Origin: Amaurobius ferox
Taxonomy: Eukaryota > Arthropoda > Arachnida > Araneae > Amaurobiidae
Length of the DNA stretch: 64,000 nucleotides
Reading direction: 5' to 3'
Assembly (NCBI GenBank): GCA_951213105.1
Contig: OX578152.1
Span: forward strand, 72,052,680-72,116,679
Shown: piece by piece, positions 22,113-35,192 of the stretch
Layout: each line of letters starts with the position of its first letter
How positions within the stretch are numbered: the stretch's first letter is position 1
The notes under the pieces: model-generated
Databases searched by the model: none
Told to the model about the DNA's origin: nothing
Seen by the model: only the letters and a program-made list of their open reading frames with translations
Program-made: the position numbers and the translations under genes

Positions 22113-23084
22113 GAATTCAAATTGTACTGTTGTTGAAGACATTTTGTACAGTTTGTACATTAGATTCCACTGCATGTGTTTTTCATTTATACATTTTTGA
22201 ATATGATAGTCATTCGACAGTAACCATGATGTACCAAATAAATGCTCTACAGCTTAATATATGTCAATTTTGTAACAGTTTCTTTGTCAATTCTTACTCA
22301 TTAGGCCATGCTCTTCAGCTCTGTGATTGGTTTTTTTTCGTTTATCTCGCTTTGTTGCCGAGTTCATTTTCTAATATTTAAAATTATTCACTAGGAGCTC
22401 TGCTCTAACTTTCATTAGATCGGTCATAATCACTTAAATTATAAATGGACCAAACGTTACACTCATGGACCATGCCTTACAAAGTTATTGATGCTCCCAA
22501 AGACATTCCATGGAACCGTGTATTCTTCACTGTGTGAGATGACCTTTAAAACTATCTTTAATATTTCAAAGATCCTTTGAACTTTGTCTTTTATTAGATA
22601 AACAATGGAAATATTGCAAACGATAAACTCGAATTAAGAGATTTATTAAAACAATATCCTCATGTAGTATTTTTGTGAAAATGGAAAAGCTCTTATTTAA
22701 ACACAATTCATAATGAGAAAATTTAATCATTCATTTTTGTAAATAATTCTTGAAGTTTGGCGCGTTCGACGATTATCTAATTATTCCACGAAGTAAAGCA
22801 ATTAGTTTCATGGCGTTTTGGTATTTGTGTTTCAGTAAATTCTTGTCAATTTTAATCTCATTTTGTCACCTGCAAAATATGCAAGACGGGGCGACGAGAT
22901 TAATCAAATTCAAATCTCTTAATTCCTAGTGTTTATAAAATATTACAAAAAACTTTTAAAGTTACACAGTTTTATTAAAATGCCATAAAATGAAAAAAAG
23001 TTATATTAATAATTTTAATAATAATAATTTTTAGTTATTACAACATTCTTCGCCATACGTGACTGAAAATAACATTGTAGACCT
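22113..23084. other. Intergenic, no gene seen
   Basis: AT-rich. An 83-codon open frame at 22130-22381 shows no family motif. Confidence 0.55.
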
Positions 23085-23308
23085 TCCATAAATAAATGTA
23101 TTTTGGCATTAACGTAATTTAAATAAACAATAGAAGGGATAACATAGAAATGACATATTATAAGAAGGATTACATTCAATTCATTTAAAAACTTTTCTTT
23201 GACAATTTTTGTTTAAAAACCATTCATTTTTATATATGTCATTTCTATGTTATCACTTCTCTTGTTCATTAAAATTCTGTTAATGTCCATATACAATACT
23301 TTTATGGG
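23085..23308. mobile_element. Fold-back (MITE-like) element
   Basis: Arms at about 23088-23160 and 23233-23305 are inverted repeats. Best block: gataacatagaaatgacatat against atatgtcatttctatgttat. About 70 bp lies between. No coding sequence. Confidence 0.7.
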
Positions 23309-23627
23309 CACTAAGCACTACACGATTTAATTTTTAATCACATATGACCAATAATGTTGTGATAGCTAAAAACCATTTTCTACATTTTAGTGCATTTTAT
23401 TAAAACCGGTAGCTTAAAAAGTTTTTTTTTAATAATATTTTATGTTTTACTTTTTGGTCATTTGCAATTTTGTAATAAATTTTACATCAGATACGAAATC
23501 ATATTTTTTATGATAAAGTTATAGAGGTTCTTTATATATGCGTATAAAGATCAATTCATAACTTGCCATGATTAGTTTCACCTGTTACAAATTTTCCCTT
23601 TTTTACATATATAGAAGCGAAGCTGAA

Positions 23628-25755
23628 TATTGGACTCCTTTTACTTTCCCTGAAATACATGGTAATATATGGGGAAAGTATTGGAATCATGCCGAAAATC
23701 GCAACTCGAGTTTTTGACGGATCTACACGTTTAGAGACCTCAAGAATACGAAAAACTATATTTAGCGTGACGTCTATGTGTGTGTCTGCCTGTGTGTGTG
23801 TCTGTGTGCCTGTGTCTGTCTGTGCAATGTATGTATTCACTCTAACTCTAAAATTAAAGGATCGAATTTCATAAAATTCGGTAGGTAAGTCATTTGGGTG
23901 TGACCCTGGTGCTGATTTGTTTTTGGTACTATTTGGAAAAAAGTAACCCGCTTTTTTTACGAAATGGCCGGCAAAAATCTCATGTATCCACTCTAGTGAA
24001 ATACCAATTTACCAACTTTCACAAAATTTGGTAGGTAAGTTACTTGTGGGATACTCTGGAGCTGATTAGATTTTGGTACGATTCGGAAAAGAACAACCTG
24101 CCCTTTCTTTACGAAACGGCTCGCAAAAATCACCACCGAAATCTAAAACAAGAAAGATCAATCATACATAAAGCATTGATTATGAAACACTTTCCAACTT
24201 CAATGCAATTTTATTTAAACATCTTTAAAATGCAATACATTCCTCGGTAATATTTTTAAAATTATCACAATACTACATTAATGTATTATATTTGAAAACT
24301 TCATCGAAAAAAATGTTTATTCAAATGACTGCATTGAAATATAAATTCACTTCCTTAAACATCTCTAAAATGCGATACATTCCTCAGTAATATTTTTAAA
24401 ATTATCATAATACTACAATAATTTATTATATTTGAAAGCTTCATCGAAAACAAATGAACTTTTTCAAATGACGTCATTGAAATATAAATCGGTTGGCTCC
24501 TTAAATAAAAGCAGCATTTCATTCATAAACATTTCTTTATTCATTTCATTCATCACAATACAATAATAATTAATTTTATTTAAAACTTAAAACCATGGAG
24601 GTACAAGAAATTTAACTCTATGCTCAAAACTTCATCAAAAAATCGTTTGCTTCTCTGTAAAATCAATGATTGTTTCATTCATATCAGCTATATTACAGAC
24701 TCCATGGGCTACATAATTTTGCATTAAAGAAATGCAGCAATTCTTATACAACTCATTCTACATCTTTTGGTATTTACATCCTCTATAAGTGAAAAGTAGG
24801 CTTCGTTGTAGAAATAATCGAAGTTGGATGATCATTTAAACTCAACTATATTGTAATTGCGTTGTTTCAGGATGTAGATGCACAGAATTCAAGAAAACTA
24901 AAGCAGTTTTAGTGCGGATGCAACACTAAATTGAATAAAAAGAACTTTAAAAATCACAATTTTGACACAAGATGGATTCCACATTTTATTTTGAAGTGGG
25001 TCACGCGATCTCTTCATATAATGATCACGTGATCTCTTCTTATAAAAGATGTAATTATTATTTTAATTTTTATTTGAAAAACTACTGAATATATTTTGTT
25101 GAATTTTTTTTACATATTTTATGGGATAATTTGAATATTTTTTTAAACTTTCGAAGTAATTTGTGAATTTTAAATCCTCTTAAAAATGTTTGAAAAATTA
25201 GGTCCCATAGGGTTCAATGTATTTCATTTTTTCAACCCGGGTTCAATTCAAAACTATTGTAATTGGGTGATATCATTCATTTATATTCCCATAGGTCCCA
25301 CAGATCATCTGAATAACATACTAAAACTTCATTTTGATAAAGTCATTTTTACGGCAGTTATCGTGCTAACGGACAGACAGACAGACAGACAGAATGAACA
25401 AAGTCATAAACACTTTCAACTATGTTGTTAAGTGTTAATAAAAAAGACTACGTATGTCCAAATGTATCAATTAAATGCTTGTTTTATACATAATTTTCGA
25501 CGAGGAATGAATAAGAGCAGCTCTATTACTTTAGGACTAACTGTTATCGAAGTATTTGAGATTTTTCGCATTTTTGTTATGCCGCCGAAATAAAAATGTC
25601 CAATTATCAAATAGAAACATAAATTGAATTAAAATGCAAATTTAGTGTTATTTTCAGCAGTTAAACTCAATTTAATGAATTATTAAAGAAATAAAGGAAA
25701 TATGAATTTGAGTCTTCAGGAAAAGCCATGTGCTGCCCACATCAGATTTTTTAAT
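23628..25755 (+). repeat. Repeat R2, split by an R3 insertion
   Basis: R2 starts with the palindrome TACTTTCC...GGAAAGTA (23640-23680) and runs to 24146. It resumes at 25441 (agactacgtatg) and ends with the shared terminus catgtgctgcccacatcag plus a T run. The 5' part contains an internal ~140-bp tandem unit (tttggtaggtaagt...gaaatggccggcaaaaat). No coding potential. Uninterrupted R2 at 27795-28622 shows the empty site. Confidence 0.8.
24147..25440 (+). repeat. Repeat R3, complete copy nested in R2
   Basis: Begins acaagaaagatcaatcat and ends at the gacagacagacagacag run followed by aacaaagtcataaacac and aagtgttaataaaa. No open frame of note. Near-identical copy at 25908-27205. Confidence 0.8.
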
Positions 25756-25907
25756 TATCTTATAACAATGGGATTTTTGCTTTCTATTCTAGGAATGAAT
25801 CCGAGGGGAAGGGGGGGGTGTGTAAAATCCGGGAGGGAGATTAACTCAAGTTTGATGACGTATTGTGTTGTCTCAAAAACTAACAAACAAATAGAGAAAT
25901 CAACTTA

Positions 25908-27205
25908 AACAAGAAAGATCAATCATGCTTAAAGCTTGGATTATGAAACTCTTTCCAAATTCAATGCAATTTTATTTAAACATTTCTGAAATGCAATACA
26001 TTCCTCGATAATAGTTTGAAACTTATCACAATACTACATTAATTTATTATATTTGAAAACTTAAACTTTCATCGAAAAAAATGATCTTCATTCAAATGAC
26101 GGCATTGAAATAAAAATTGCCTGGTTTAAACATCTCTAAAATACGATACATTCGTCGGTAATATTTTTAAAATTATCGTAATATTACAATAATTAATTAT
26201 ATTTGAAAACTTCATCGAAAACAACTAAAATTCATTCAAATGACGTCATAGAAAAAATAACACGCCTGGCTCTCTCTATAAAAGCAGCAGTTCATCCGAA
26301 AATATATTCCCATTCATTTCATTCATCACAATACTATAATAATTTATTTTATTTAAAAATTAAGACCATTGAGCTACACGTAATTAAACTCTATGCTTAA
26401 AACTCCATCAAAAAAAATCGTCCTTCTCTTTGTAAAATCAATGAATATTTCATTCATATCAGCTATGCAGACTCCATGATCTAAATAATTTTGCGTTAAA
26501 GAAATACAGCAATTCTTATACAACTCAGTTTGCATACTTTACTGTTTACATTTTACATAAGTGAAAAATAGGCTTCGTTGTAGAAATAATCAAATTTGAA
26601 TGCTCATTTAAACTCAAATATATTGTCATTGCGTTGTTTCAGTATGTAGATGCACAGAATTTAAGAAAAATAAAGCGGTTTTAAGACGGATACGTCACTC
26701 AATATGAATTAAAAAGAACTTTAAAAATCACGATTTTGAGACAAGATGGATGCCATATTTCATTTTGAAGTGGGTCACGTGATCTCTTTATAATATGGGT
26801 GTAATTATTATTTTTATTTTTATTTAAAAAACTACTGAATATATTTTGCTGAGTTTTTTTTTATATATTTTATGGAGCAATTTGAATATTACCTAAAATT
26901 TTCAAAAATCAAGCAATTTGTGAATTTTAAATCCTCTTAAAAAATGTTTGAAAAATTAAGTCCCATAGGGTTCAATGTCTTTCATTTTTTTCAATCCGGG
27001 TTCAGCCCAAAACTAATTGGATGATATTATTCATTCATATTCCCATTGGTCCTACAGATCGTCTGAACAACATACTAAAATTTGATTTTGATTAAGTCGT
27101 TTTTACGGCAGTTATCGTGCTAACGGACAGAAAGACAGACAGACAGACAGAATGAACAAAGTCATAAACACTTTTCAACTGTGTTGTAAAGTGTTAATAA
27201 AACCG
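25908..27205 (+). repeat. Repeat R3, second complete copy
   Basis: Same start, interior (cgatacattc, aggcttcgttgtagaaata, gtgggtcacg.gatctct) and GACA-rich end as 24147-25440. The start and end both contain aacactttYcaact; the 3' end folds as aacactttt...aaagtgtt. Confidence 0.8.
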
Positions 27206-27324
27206 TGTAAAAATAAATCCATCGATATTAGTTTTACAAATATAACATGTACGATAATTTTTTACCTGTTGAAATGTTAATTAAATAGCAGAGTATTTCC
27301 TGTTGTTAATTTGGGGAAAAGAGA

Positions 27325-27745
27325 CATATTAAATAAAACAAGAAAGATCAATCATGCATAAGCATTGATTATGAAACACTTTCCAACTGAAATGTAATTT
27401 CATTTAAAAATTTCTAAAATGTGATTCATTCAGTGGTAATATCTTTTACATTATCACAGTACTACAGTAATTTATTATACTTAAATATTTAAAACTGTAT
27501 CGAAATATAAATCATCTGATTCTTTATGCAAAATCAATGAATATTTCATTCATATAACTTGTATTCCAGACTCCAGAGCTAAATAATTTTGTGTGAAAAA
27601 AATTCAGCAATTCTTATGTAATTCATCTTACAATCGCTTGAGATATTTGCATTCTGCATATGTTAAAATTAGGCTTCCTTGAAGAAATAATAAAAGTTTA
27701 GGGATCATTTAAAATCACAACTATTGTAATTGCATAGGCACGGAA
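27325..27745 (+). repeat. Repeat R3, 5' fragment
   Basis: Starts aacaagaaagatcaatcatg and follows R3 to about 27745, where R2 sequence takes over. Confidence 0.75.
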
Positions 27746-27789
27746 TTTAGATACACAGATAATACACAGATAATATATATGTGTATGTG

Positions 27790-28622
27790 TATGTACTCAA
27801 AGTATTGGAATCGTGCCGAAGATCGGAACTCGAATTTTCAAAGGATCTACACGTTTTGGGACTTCTAGAACACGAAAAAACTACTTTTAGGAAGACGTCT
27901 GTGTGTGTAAGGGTGTATCTGTGTATGTTTCTGTGTGTCTGTGTGGATATTACATCCACTCTAATTGAAAAACTAATGGACCGAATTTCATACAATTTGG
28001 TAGGTATGTTTTTTGTGGGAAATCCTGATGTTCATTAGATTATAGTACGATTCGTAATAAAAGAATCTGCCTTCTTTGCGAAATGGCCGCAGAAATTGCC
28101 TTTATCCACTCTAGCTAAAAACTAATGAACCAAATTTAACAAAATTTGGAGTATAATATTTCAATAACCCACAAGTGATTTATATACCAAATTTAACAAA
28201 ATTTTGTATATAAATCATTTGTAGGTTATTCTACTACGATTCGGGAAAAAGGAACGGGCTATTTTTGCGAAATGGCCAGCAAAAATCGTTATATATAAAA
28301 ATAAAAGACTACGTGTGCTCAATTATATCAATTAAATTCCTATTTTATATGTGATTTTTGACAACAAAAAGAATAAGACTAACCCCATTACTGTAGGACT
28401 AGCCGTTCTTGAGATATTTTAGTTTTTTCGCTACGCCACCTTTGACAATAAGTCCAGCTATCAAATGAGAACCAAATTTAAGTTTAACGTGCAAATTCAA
28501 TGTCATTTAAAATACTTATGGCTGTTATTTTGTGCAGATAAACTCAAATTATTATTGAAGAAATAAAGATAACGTGAATATGAGTCTGCAGAGAAAGACA
28601 TGTGCTGTCCACATCAGAATTT
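27790..28622 (+). repeat. Repeat R2, uninterrupted copy (5' end trimmed)
   Basis: From caaagtattggaatcgtgcc to catgtgctgtccacatcag. The opening palindrome is missing. It gives the undisturbed junction aaaaataaaagactacg that is split at 24146/25441. Confidence 0.75.
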
Positions 28623-29024
28623 TTAACAATATTACACCAATGGTTTATAGAAGTGAACGGGGATTATTTTCAGGCCATTTCGAAAAAAATGTATGATCTA
28701 TATTTAAAGATCCATCAAATTTTTGTCGAATAAAATGTTCAACAAATTTAAGCTGTGTACCAAATTTTAACTCTCTAGGACGTAGGAAAGAGCATTTAAA
28801 ATGCCATCAATTAAATTTATCATGAAGAGTTATATAAAATTTAAAAAAAATGAAAAATTGTTATCTACCAAATTTATTTTAAAATATGAAGCCACTCCCA
28901 TATGCAAAACGTTTAAACAAATGGGGAGATATTTATTATATAATATCTCTCTCTTTTCTTTCTGGAAGATATCCCAAAGTCAGAATTTAATTGAATTTGT
29001 TTTTTCCCTATATTAAATAATTTT
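28623..29024. other. Intergenic, no gene seen
   Basis: AT-rich. Contains an unrelated-looking piece ending in a 71-codon open frame with no motif. Confidence 0.55.
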
Positions 29025-29324
29025 TTTAATTAAAAAACTACTTAACATATTTTACTGAATTTTTTTATATATATTCTATGGAATAATGTGAATATTTCCT
29101 AAAAATTTCGAAGCAATTCGTGAATTTTAAATTTACTTAAAAAATGTTTGAAAAATTAGGTCCCATAGGGTTCAATGTATTTCATTTTTTCAACCCGGGT
29201 TCAATAAAAAACTAATTGGGTGATATTATTTATTTATATTCCCATAGGTCCTACAGACCGTCTGAACAACATACTAAAATTTCATTTTGATAAACTCATT
29301 TTTACGGCAGTTATCGTGCTAACG

Positions 29325-29366
<42 letters not shown>

Positions 29367-29412
29367 ATGAACAAAGTCATAAACACTTTTCAACTTTGTT
29401 GTAAAGTGTTAA
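29025..29412 (+). repeat. Repeat R3, 3' fragment
   Basis: From the tactgaatttttttatatattctatgg block to the end. The GACA run is expanded here to about ten units (29327-29365). Confidence 0.8.
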
Positions 29413-29819
29413 AAAAATAAACTATTATTTTCGTCAGTCTGTCTTTAACGTTTAATGAAAAATTTTGGCGACGAACATGGAGATAAATCGCCAAATTTAG
29501 TTTCCTTATAAGAAAGCCGCCAAATTGACAAAAGTGATGCAAAATTAACGGAAACGACTCCAAATGGAAGAAAATACAATATTTTAGAAAATGAAGTTCA
29601 AATTCTTAGATAATCCTTTTCGCTTTAGGGATTTAATATATTTGATTGGTAATATTAAGATTTTCATTATTTGTGGGACAGAGGCGTTTTGTTAAGGGGA
29701 GGGGTGGGGGGGTCTAATGTTTCCTACATTAATTGCGTTTTGGAATACAGTACAGTAGATTCGTTAGGGAATCATACGAGATTTTGTAGTATTAACTCGG
29801 AGAGGTTGCATAGTCCACT
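29413..29819. other. Intergenic, no gene seen
   Basis: Part (29450-29590) resembles the ggcgacga/cgccaaatt section of R1 in diverged form. A G-rich run is at 29695-29712. Confidence 0.5.
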
Positions 29820-30310
29820 TCAATAGTAAGTGTTTGCAATCCCGTCCTAATAGCTCAGCTGTAGAGCGTCGGCTGACCGTATAAAAGACTCAGGGTGCAA
29901 TTTCCGGTTTGGGCAGTAAGGTTCTTTACAATGACACTCGAATAAATCAAGCCTGTAGGTTAGTGCAAAGATGTAGTAGGTCTAATAGTGACTCTTGTAC
30001 GACTAGCACGAATTCATTGGAATCTAGAATACTGCACACCGATTCTACATCGAGAGGATAATAACCACACATGAAGATAACCTGGAGGATAAAAATAGCA
30101 CCTGGGGGCTAACTTGTAAAAATAGCAGGAGGTGGTCAGTCAGATTGTCAGTTGCACGCCAATCTGACATTAGAGGGTGGAGAACACAGAGTCCACTTCG
30201 ACGTTAAGAGTTTGCTATTCCGTTCCAGTAACTCAACGGTAGAGCGTCGGCTAGCCTGTTTCGAAGTCCAGGGTTCGATTCTCGACTGGCACAGCAAGGG
30301 CTTTTACAAG
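29820..30310 (+). mobile_element. Tandem pair of tRNA-derived SINE copies (family S2)
   Basis: Two tRNA-like heads. The first is at 29844-29915 (A box TAGCTCAGCTG, decayed B box GGTGCAATTTCC). The second is at 30222-30292 (A box TAACTCAACGG, good B box GGTTCGATTCT, acceptor halves GTTCCAG and CTGGCAC). Both are preceded by a related agtccacttcRa...aagagtttgc leader, so they are the same family. Neither keeps a convincing anticodon arm, so I do not call functional tRNA genes. Confidence 0.7.
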
Positions 30311-30920
30311 ATGCGTGACCCGTATGTGCCTGGGGATAATAGAGGCGTAAGTGCTGCATATGGATGGATAGCAAGTAATCTTTTCGCATTCTACATTGAT
30401 CAAGAACTTGTAAATACGTCGAAAACTCGAGTTCTTATATTCGATTTCGATTTATTCCACTACTTACTATTTATTGCAGGAAACGTAAAAACTGTTTTGT
30501 TTTTATAGAAACAAATTTTTCCGATATCAAGTTAAAGAAATGGCCAACAAAAGCGATGCCAAAATGATCTTCGAAATTTTTCTATGATATTACGCCTACA
30601 GGTTTCTATCTATGCACCAAGTTTACGGTTTACTTTTAAGAACTTTACAATGCCAATAAAAGGATTTTGTTTACAAATGCAGTGCTAGAATATCGAAAAC
30701 GGACAGATTGGATTTATTCCTGGCTATAAGTTGAAACGAATTCCTGCATTCCGTCAATGAGGAGTTCTTGAACATGGTAAAATGCTTTAAAGAATTCAAG
30801 TAGTTATTTTAGAAGCAGCTATATGTTGAAATAATATTTTAATTCCTGAATTGTGTACGGAGATTATTTGAAAAGAAAAACAGTGAATTTATATCTCAAA
30901 ATAAAGGGTTTTTCTCTCAC
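30311..30920. other. Intergenic, no gene seen
   Basis: AT-rich, no recognised element. Confidence 0.55.
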
Positions 30921-31300
30921 TAGGTGGCTCTGCCCCATGCTCGTTCCGCTCGCTCAAACCCTTCGGGGGGGGGGGGGGGGGGCTGCGCCTCCTACTCGCT
31001 GCGCTTGCAGAGCTCGCTTCATATCTATCTTTCCCAAAAATTCTACTTTTAAAAATCTCTTTTCTATCAATGCTTATTTTCCGAAAGAGGGAAAAGCATG
31101 AATTTTTCTTAGCCCAGGGAATCCAAAACCTGAATTCCTTGATTATGAGCTGGCCTCGGGAGCTATTTCATGCCAAACTAATGTTTAAATCAATGAACGA
31201 TTTATTTCATCGAATTACCCTATTATTTCTCTATACATGTACCAAATTTCATATTCTTGTATGCTGTTATTTTTACAGTATGAGACAGAGAAATCGTTAG
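30921..31300. repeat. GC-rich island with poly-G, plus unclassified repeat
   Basis: ctctgccccatgctcgttcc and a run of about 18 G (near 30964-30982), then ctgcgcctcctactcgctgc, form a sharp GC island in AT-rich DNA. The following part (31190-31300, acatgtaccaaatttcat..tcttgta) is echoed at 32450-32590, so it belongs to a dispersed repeat. Confidence 0.5.
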
Positions 31301-31538
31301 ACCTGCCGATACGAAAAAGAAGTTCATTTCAGAAGTGGATCATGAAAAGTAAAATATCTCAAAAACTACATCGAAATTAACAGAAGGGGCTCCGTCCTGC
31401 AAAAATTCATCCACGTAGGTACATGCCTGCAAAAATTCGTGCTCTTGTTATTGTTAGTCTATCCAGGACGCGAACTCGTAGCTTAAATATTTTGACTTTG
31501 ACATTAAATATTTCTTAAATTACAATATATATATATAT

Positions 31539-32415
31539 AAAATCTGATGTGGGCAACACATGACTTTCTTTATATAATTCAATGAATTTACTACTTTTAC
31601 AGTACAAAAAATAGATTTTTCTTATAGTAGATACTTATATTCTTTCCAAGATCTTGAATTTTCGACAATTAGTCGTCATTTTCATTGATTTAGCGTCATT
31701 TTAATCCATTTGGCAAGATTTTCGTTAATTAACAACATTCCAAAAAGTCGCCAAGTTAACGACATTCCGCCAAATTTGTCGCCAAAATCTCGCCAAGCTT
31801 TACTGACGGAGAAATAAGTTATTCTTATAGCAGATAAATGACTATTGGCGTTCAAATACAAAAGTATTACTCGAAGTATCTTTTCTCATGAATGGAACGA
31901 GCTAGATATACGAGAATGATGTCACCCAATTTATTGCATGGTATTACATATGAAAAGTGAACATGTTTCTCAATAGGAAATATATATTTTATTTTATATG
32001 ACGTCTTGATAATTTTTTTGAAAAATGTACAATATCTCCAGAACGGTTCATGTTAGTGTTCTAAAATTTATGTTAATCGTTTTCTAATGAAAAATTACAT
32101 AAGAAACGTCTATTTGCGTAACTTTATTAGCGGTTTTGATTTTTTGACGATTTTTTCAAAATTTCACTCGAAAATTTAGGGGGGTTCTGAACATTCGATT
32201 ACATTTAAAAACAATTGTCTTCCTGTGTTTACGGATTGTGCCTTTTGTATCTAATTTCGTTCGAATCGGTCTATTATTTCGTCAGTTATCGTCTCTACAG
32301 ACTCACTGACACACACACACACACACACACAGACATCACTTCAAAAATATTTGATTCGCGATCAGTGATACTTGAAACGTGCTCGCCCGTCGAAAACTCG
32401 AAGTCGAATTTTAAA
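31539..32415 (-). repeat. Repeat R1, 5'-truncated copy
   Basis: Minus copy from the terminus (aaaatctgatgtgggcaaca) through the cgccaa-rich block and (ca)n at about 32311 to the tcgaaaactcgaagtcgaa block. The opening palindrome is missing. Confidence 0.85.
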
Positions 32416-32588
32416 TAATAATAATAAGGAAAGTAAGAAAAAACGGTTTATTTCAGCGTATTTCCCAAAGCTTTTCTACAAGTGTACGAAATTTCATATT
32501 TTTGTATATAATAGTTTTTACGGTACAAAGCAAAGTATGTCGAGAAACGAGAAATTTACCAAACAGAAGCGGGGCGCCAGCTACTTTT

Positions 32589-33530
32589 TACTTTCCTTAA
32601 ATACGTAATGTATAAGAAAAGTATTGTGACGGGGTCGAAAATTCGAATTCGAGTTTTCGACGGGAGAGCACATTTCAAGCATCCCTGATCACGAATCGAA
32701 CATTTTTGAAGTGATGCCTGTGTGTGGGTGTGAAAGTATGTGTGTGTGTGTGTGTGTCAGTGAGTCTGTGGAGACGATAACTGACGAATGAATGGAGCGA
32801 TTTGAATGACATTTGGTACAAAAATCACAATCCGTGACTACTGGAAGCCTATTGTTTTTAACCGCAATCGAATGTTCAGAACACCTCTAAATTTTCGAGT
32901 GAAATTTTAAAAAAATCATCAAAAAATCAAAACCTTTAATAAAGTTACGCAAATAGACATTTCTTATGTAATTTTTCCTTAGAAAACGATTGACATAAAC
33001 TTTAGAACGTTAGATTAAACCGTTCTCGAGATATTGCACACTTTTCAATTAAATTTATAAAAAAATCCTATAAAAATATATTAACTGTTGAAAAACATGT
33101 TCACTTTTCATATGAAATATCATGCAATAAATTGGGTGACATCATTCTCGTGGATCTAGCTCATTCCATTCATGAGAAAAGATACTTTGAGTAATACTTT
33201 TGTATTTGAAAGCCAATAGTCATTTATCTGCTATAAGAATAACTTATTTCTCCTTCCATAACGCTGGGCGATATTTTGGCGACGAATTTAGCGGATTGTC
33301 GCCAACTTGGCGACTTTTTAAATGTTGCCAAATTAACGAAAATATCGTCAATTGGATAAAAATGACGCTAAATCGATGAAAATGACGACTAATTGACGAA
33401 AATTTATTACCTTCCAAAGAATATAAGTATCTACATACTATAAGAATAACCTATTTTTTTTTGCTGGAAAAGTAGTAAATTCATTGCATTATATAAGGAA
33501 AGTCGTGTGCTGCCCACATCAGATTTTTTT
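32589..33530 (+). repeat. Repeat R1, full-length copy
   Basis: Starts at ttactttcctt...taagaaaagtattgtgac (palindrome). It contains a (tg)n run at about 32738, the gcgacgaattt..cggattgtcgcc block, and ends aaggaaagtcgtgtgctgcc-cacatcag plus T run. About 940 bp, no coding sequence. Confidence 0.85.
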
Positions 33531-33692
33531 TTAAGATAGAGATATTTTCCAGCTTTTTAGCTGGAATTTGCATATTTAAAAAAAAAAATCATGTAATAAC
33601 AAAAACTCCGATTTGGGTAACACATGATTTACATAATGCAATAAATTTTCTTCTTTCACATTGAAAAAATGATGAATCTACTGCACAACGTT

Positions 33693-34525
33693 AAAAAATC
33701 TGATGTGAGCAGCACATGACTTTCCCTGCAAACTCATATTCACGTTGTCTTTATTTCTTCAATAATTCAATAAATTCAGTTTAATTGTTCAAAACAGCAT
33801 CCATGAATATTTGAAATTACACTGAATTTGCACTTTTAGTTCAATTTCGTTCTCATTTGGTAACTGGACTTATTTTCTAAGTTGACGTAGCGAAAATGCG
33901 AAAAAAACTAAAATATCTCGAGAACGGCTCAATATAGTGTAACGGGGTTTGTCTTATTCTTCTTATCGTTAAACATTACGTTTTAAAACAAAACAAACAT
34001 TTGATTGATTGATATAGTTGAGCATACGTAGTTTTTTATTTTTTATTTTGACGATTTTTGCGGGCCATTTCGCAAAAACAAATAAATAAATAAATAAAAG
34101 ACAGGTTATTTTTTCCCTATCGTATCAAAATCTAATCAGTACCAGGGTAACCCACAAATGGCATATTTACGAAATTTTGTAAAATTTGATCTATTAGTTT
34201 TTCAGCTGGTGTGGATACAGTCAATTTTTGCTGGTCATGTCGTAAAAAAGGCGGGTTCTTTTACCCTAAATCGTACCAAAAACTAATCAGCACCAGGGTT
34301 ACCCCACAAGTTACTTTTAGGAAATTTGATCCAATAGTTTTTTAGTTAAAGTGGATACATACATTGCACAGACAGACACACATACACAGACGTCACTCTA
34401 AAAATCGTTTTATCGAGTTTTAGAGGTACCAAAACATGTAGATCCTCCGAAAACTCGAGTCGTGATTTTTGGTATGACTCCAATATTTTCCCTATACATT
34501 GCCATGTATTGCAGGGAAAGGAAAA
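33693..34525 (-). repeat. Repeat R2, full-length copy
   Basis: Minus copy from aaaaatctgatgtgagcagc to the terminal palindrome ttttccctatacat...gcagggaaa. Contains two of the internal ~140-bp units. Confidence 0.82.
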
Positions 34526-34743
34526 ATATATGCTTATCATTTAATTCAAATTTTTTTATTATTTCAATTTGCTATCTTTTTTTCTTGATAGCTTTCTTGA
34601 AAAAAAATTTAAAAAATAAAGAGATGACGAACGAACAAAATTATATATTAAATATAGTTTATTAATGCAATATTTTTGGTGTATAAAGAACATGTACTTC
34701 TAAATTTTAAACCTGCTTACTCTATAGCCTGATCATCTTTATA

Positions 34744-34986
34744 CGTCGACGCTGTAGTCGAACGGTCAAGGCGAGAGTTCTCAAAGCAATTGTTTTGACC
34801 ACCGCGCGCCGCGTTGAGGGTTCGAGGTCCACGTAAGACATGGATGTTGTGTTGTAGGCGCAGTGTGTTCTGCCCCCCTCTGGTGCGCCTGGGGCAACGT
34901 CCTACGACGGCTAAATGGTTCAGGCTCCCGGTCGATATATAGGCGAAAGATGAAGAGTCTAGTGCCTGGCCATTTAAAAAAAAAAA
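34744..34986 (+). mobile_element. tRNA-derived SINE (family S3) with perfect target duplication
   Basis: tRNA-like head with A box TAGTCGAACGG (34755-34765) and B box GGTTCGAGGTCC (34819-34830). The spacing suits a Ser/Leu-type tRNA with a long variable arm. Unrelated body, then an A-rich tail (about 34975-34986). The copy is flanked by TGATCATCTTTATA at 34730-34743 and 34987-35000. This intact duplication shows target-primed insertion and a young age. Confidence 0.9.
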
Positions 34987-35056
34987 TGATCATCTTTATA
35001 TACAATGATCTTTATATAAAATGATCTTTATATAAAATGATCATCTTTACATACAA
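34987..35056. repeat. Short tandem repeat after the SINE
   Basis: atgatctttatataaa recurs three to four times immediately after the target duplication and includes it. Confidence 0.75.
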
Positions 35057-35192
35057 GAATCTTATTAATATCGGGGGAAATTTACATATGTAAAGACAAT
35101 TATTTTTAATTGAACTAAAATTTTAAAACTCACATGGACATTAGCAACATTCATCTCATGTTAATATTCATTTATACTTTTACTATTAAAAA

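Noticed and set aside
30222..30292. Functional tRNA gene
   Set aside because: A and B boxes and acceptor halves are present, but the anticodon arm is not convincing and a related leader precedes a second copy at 29844. A SINE explains it better.
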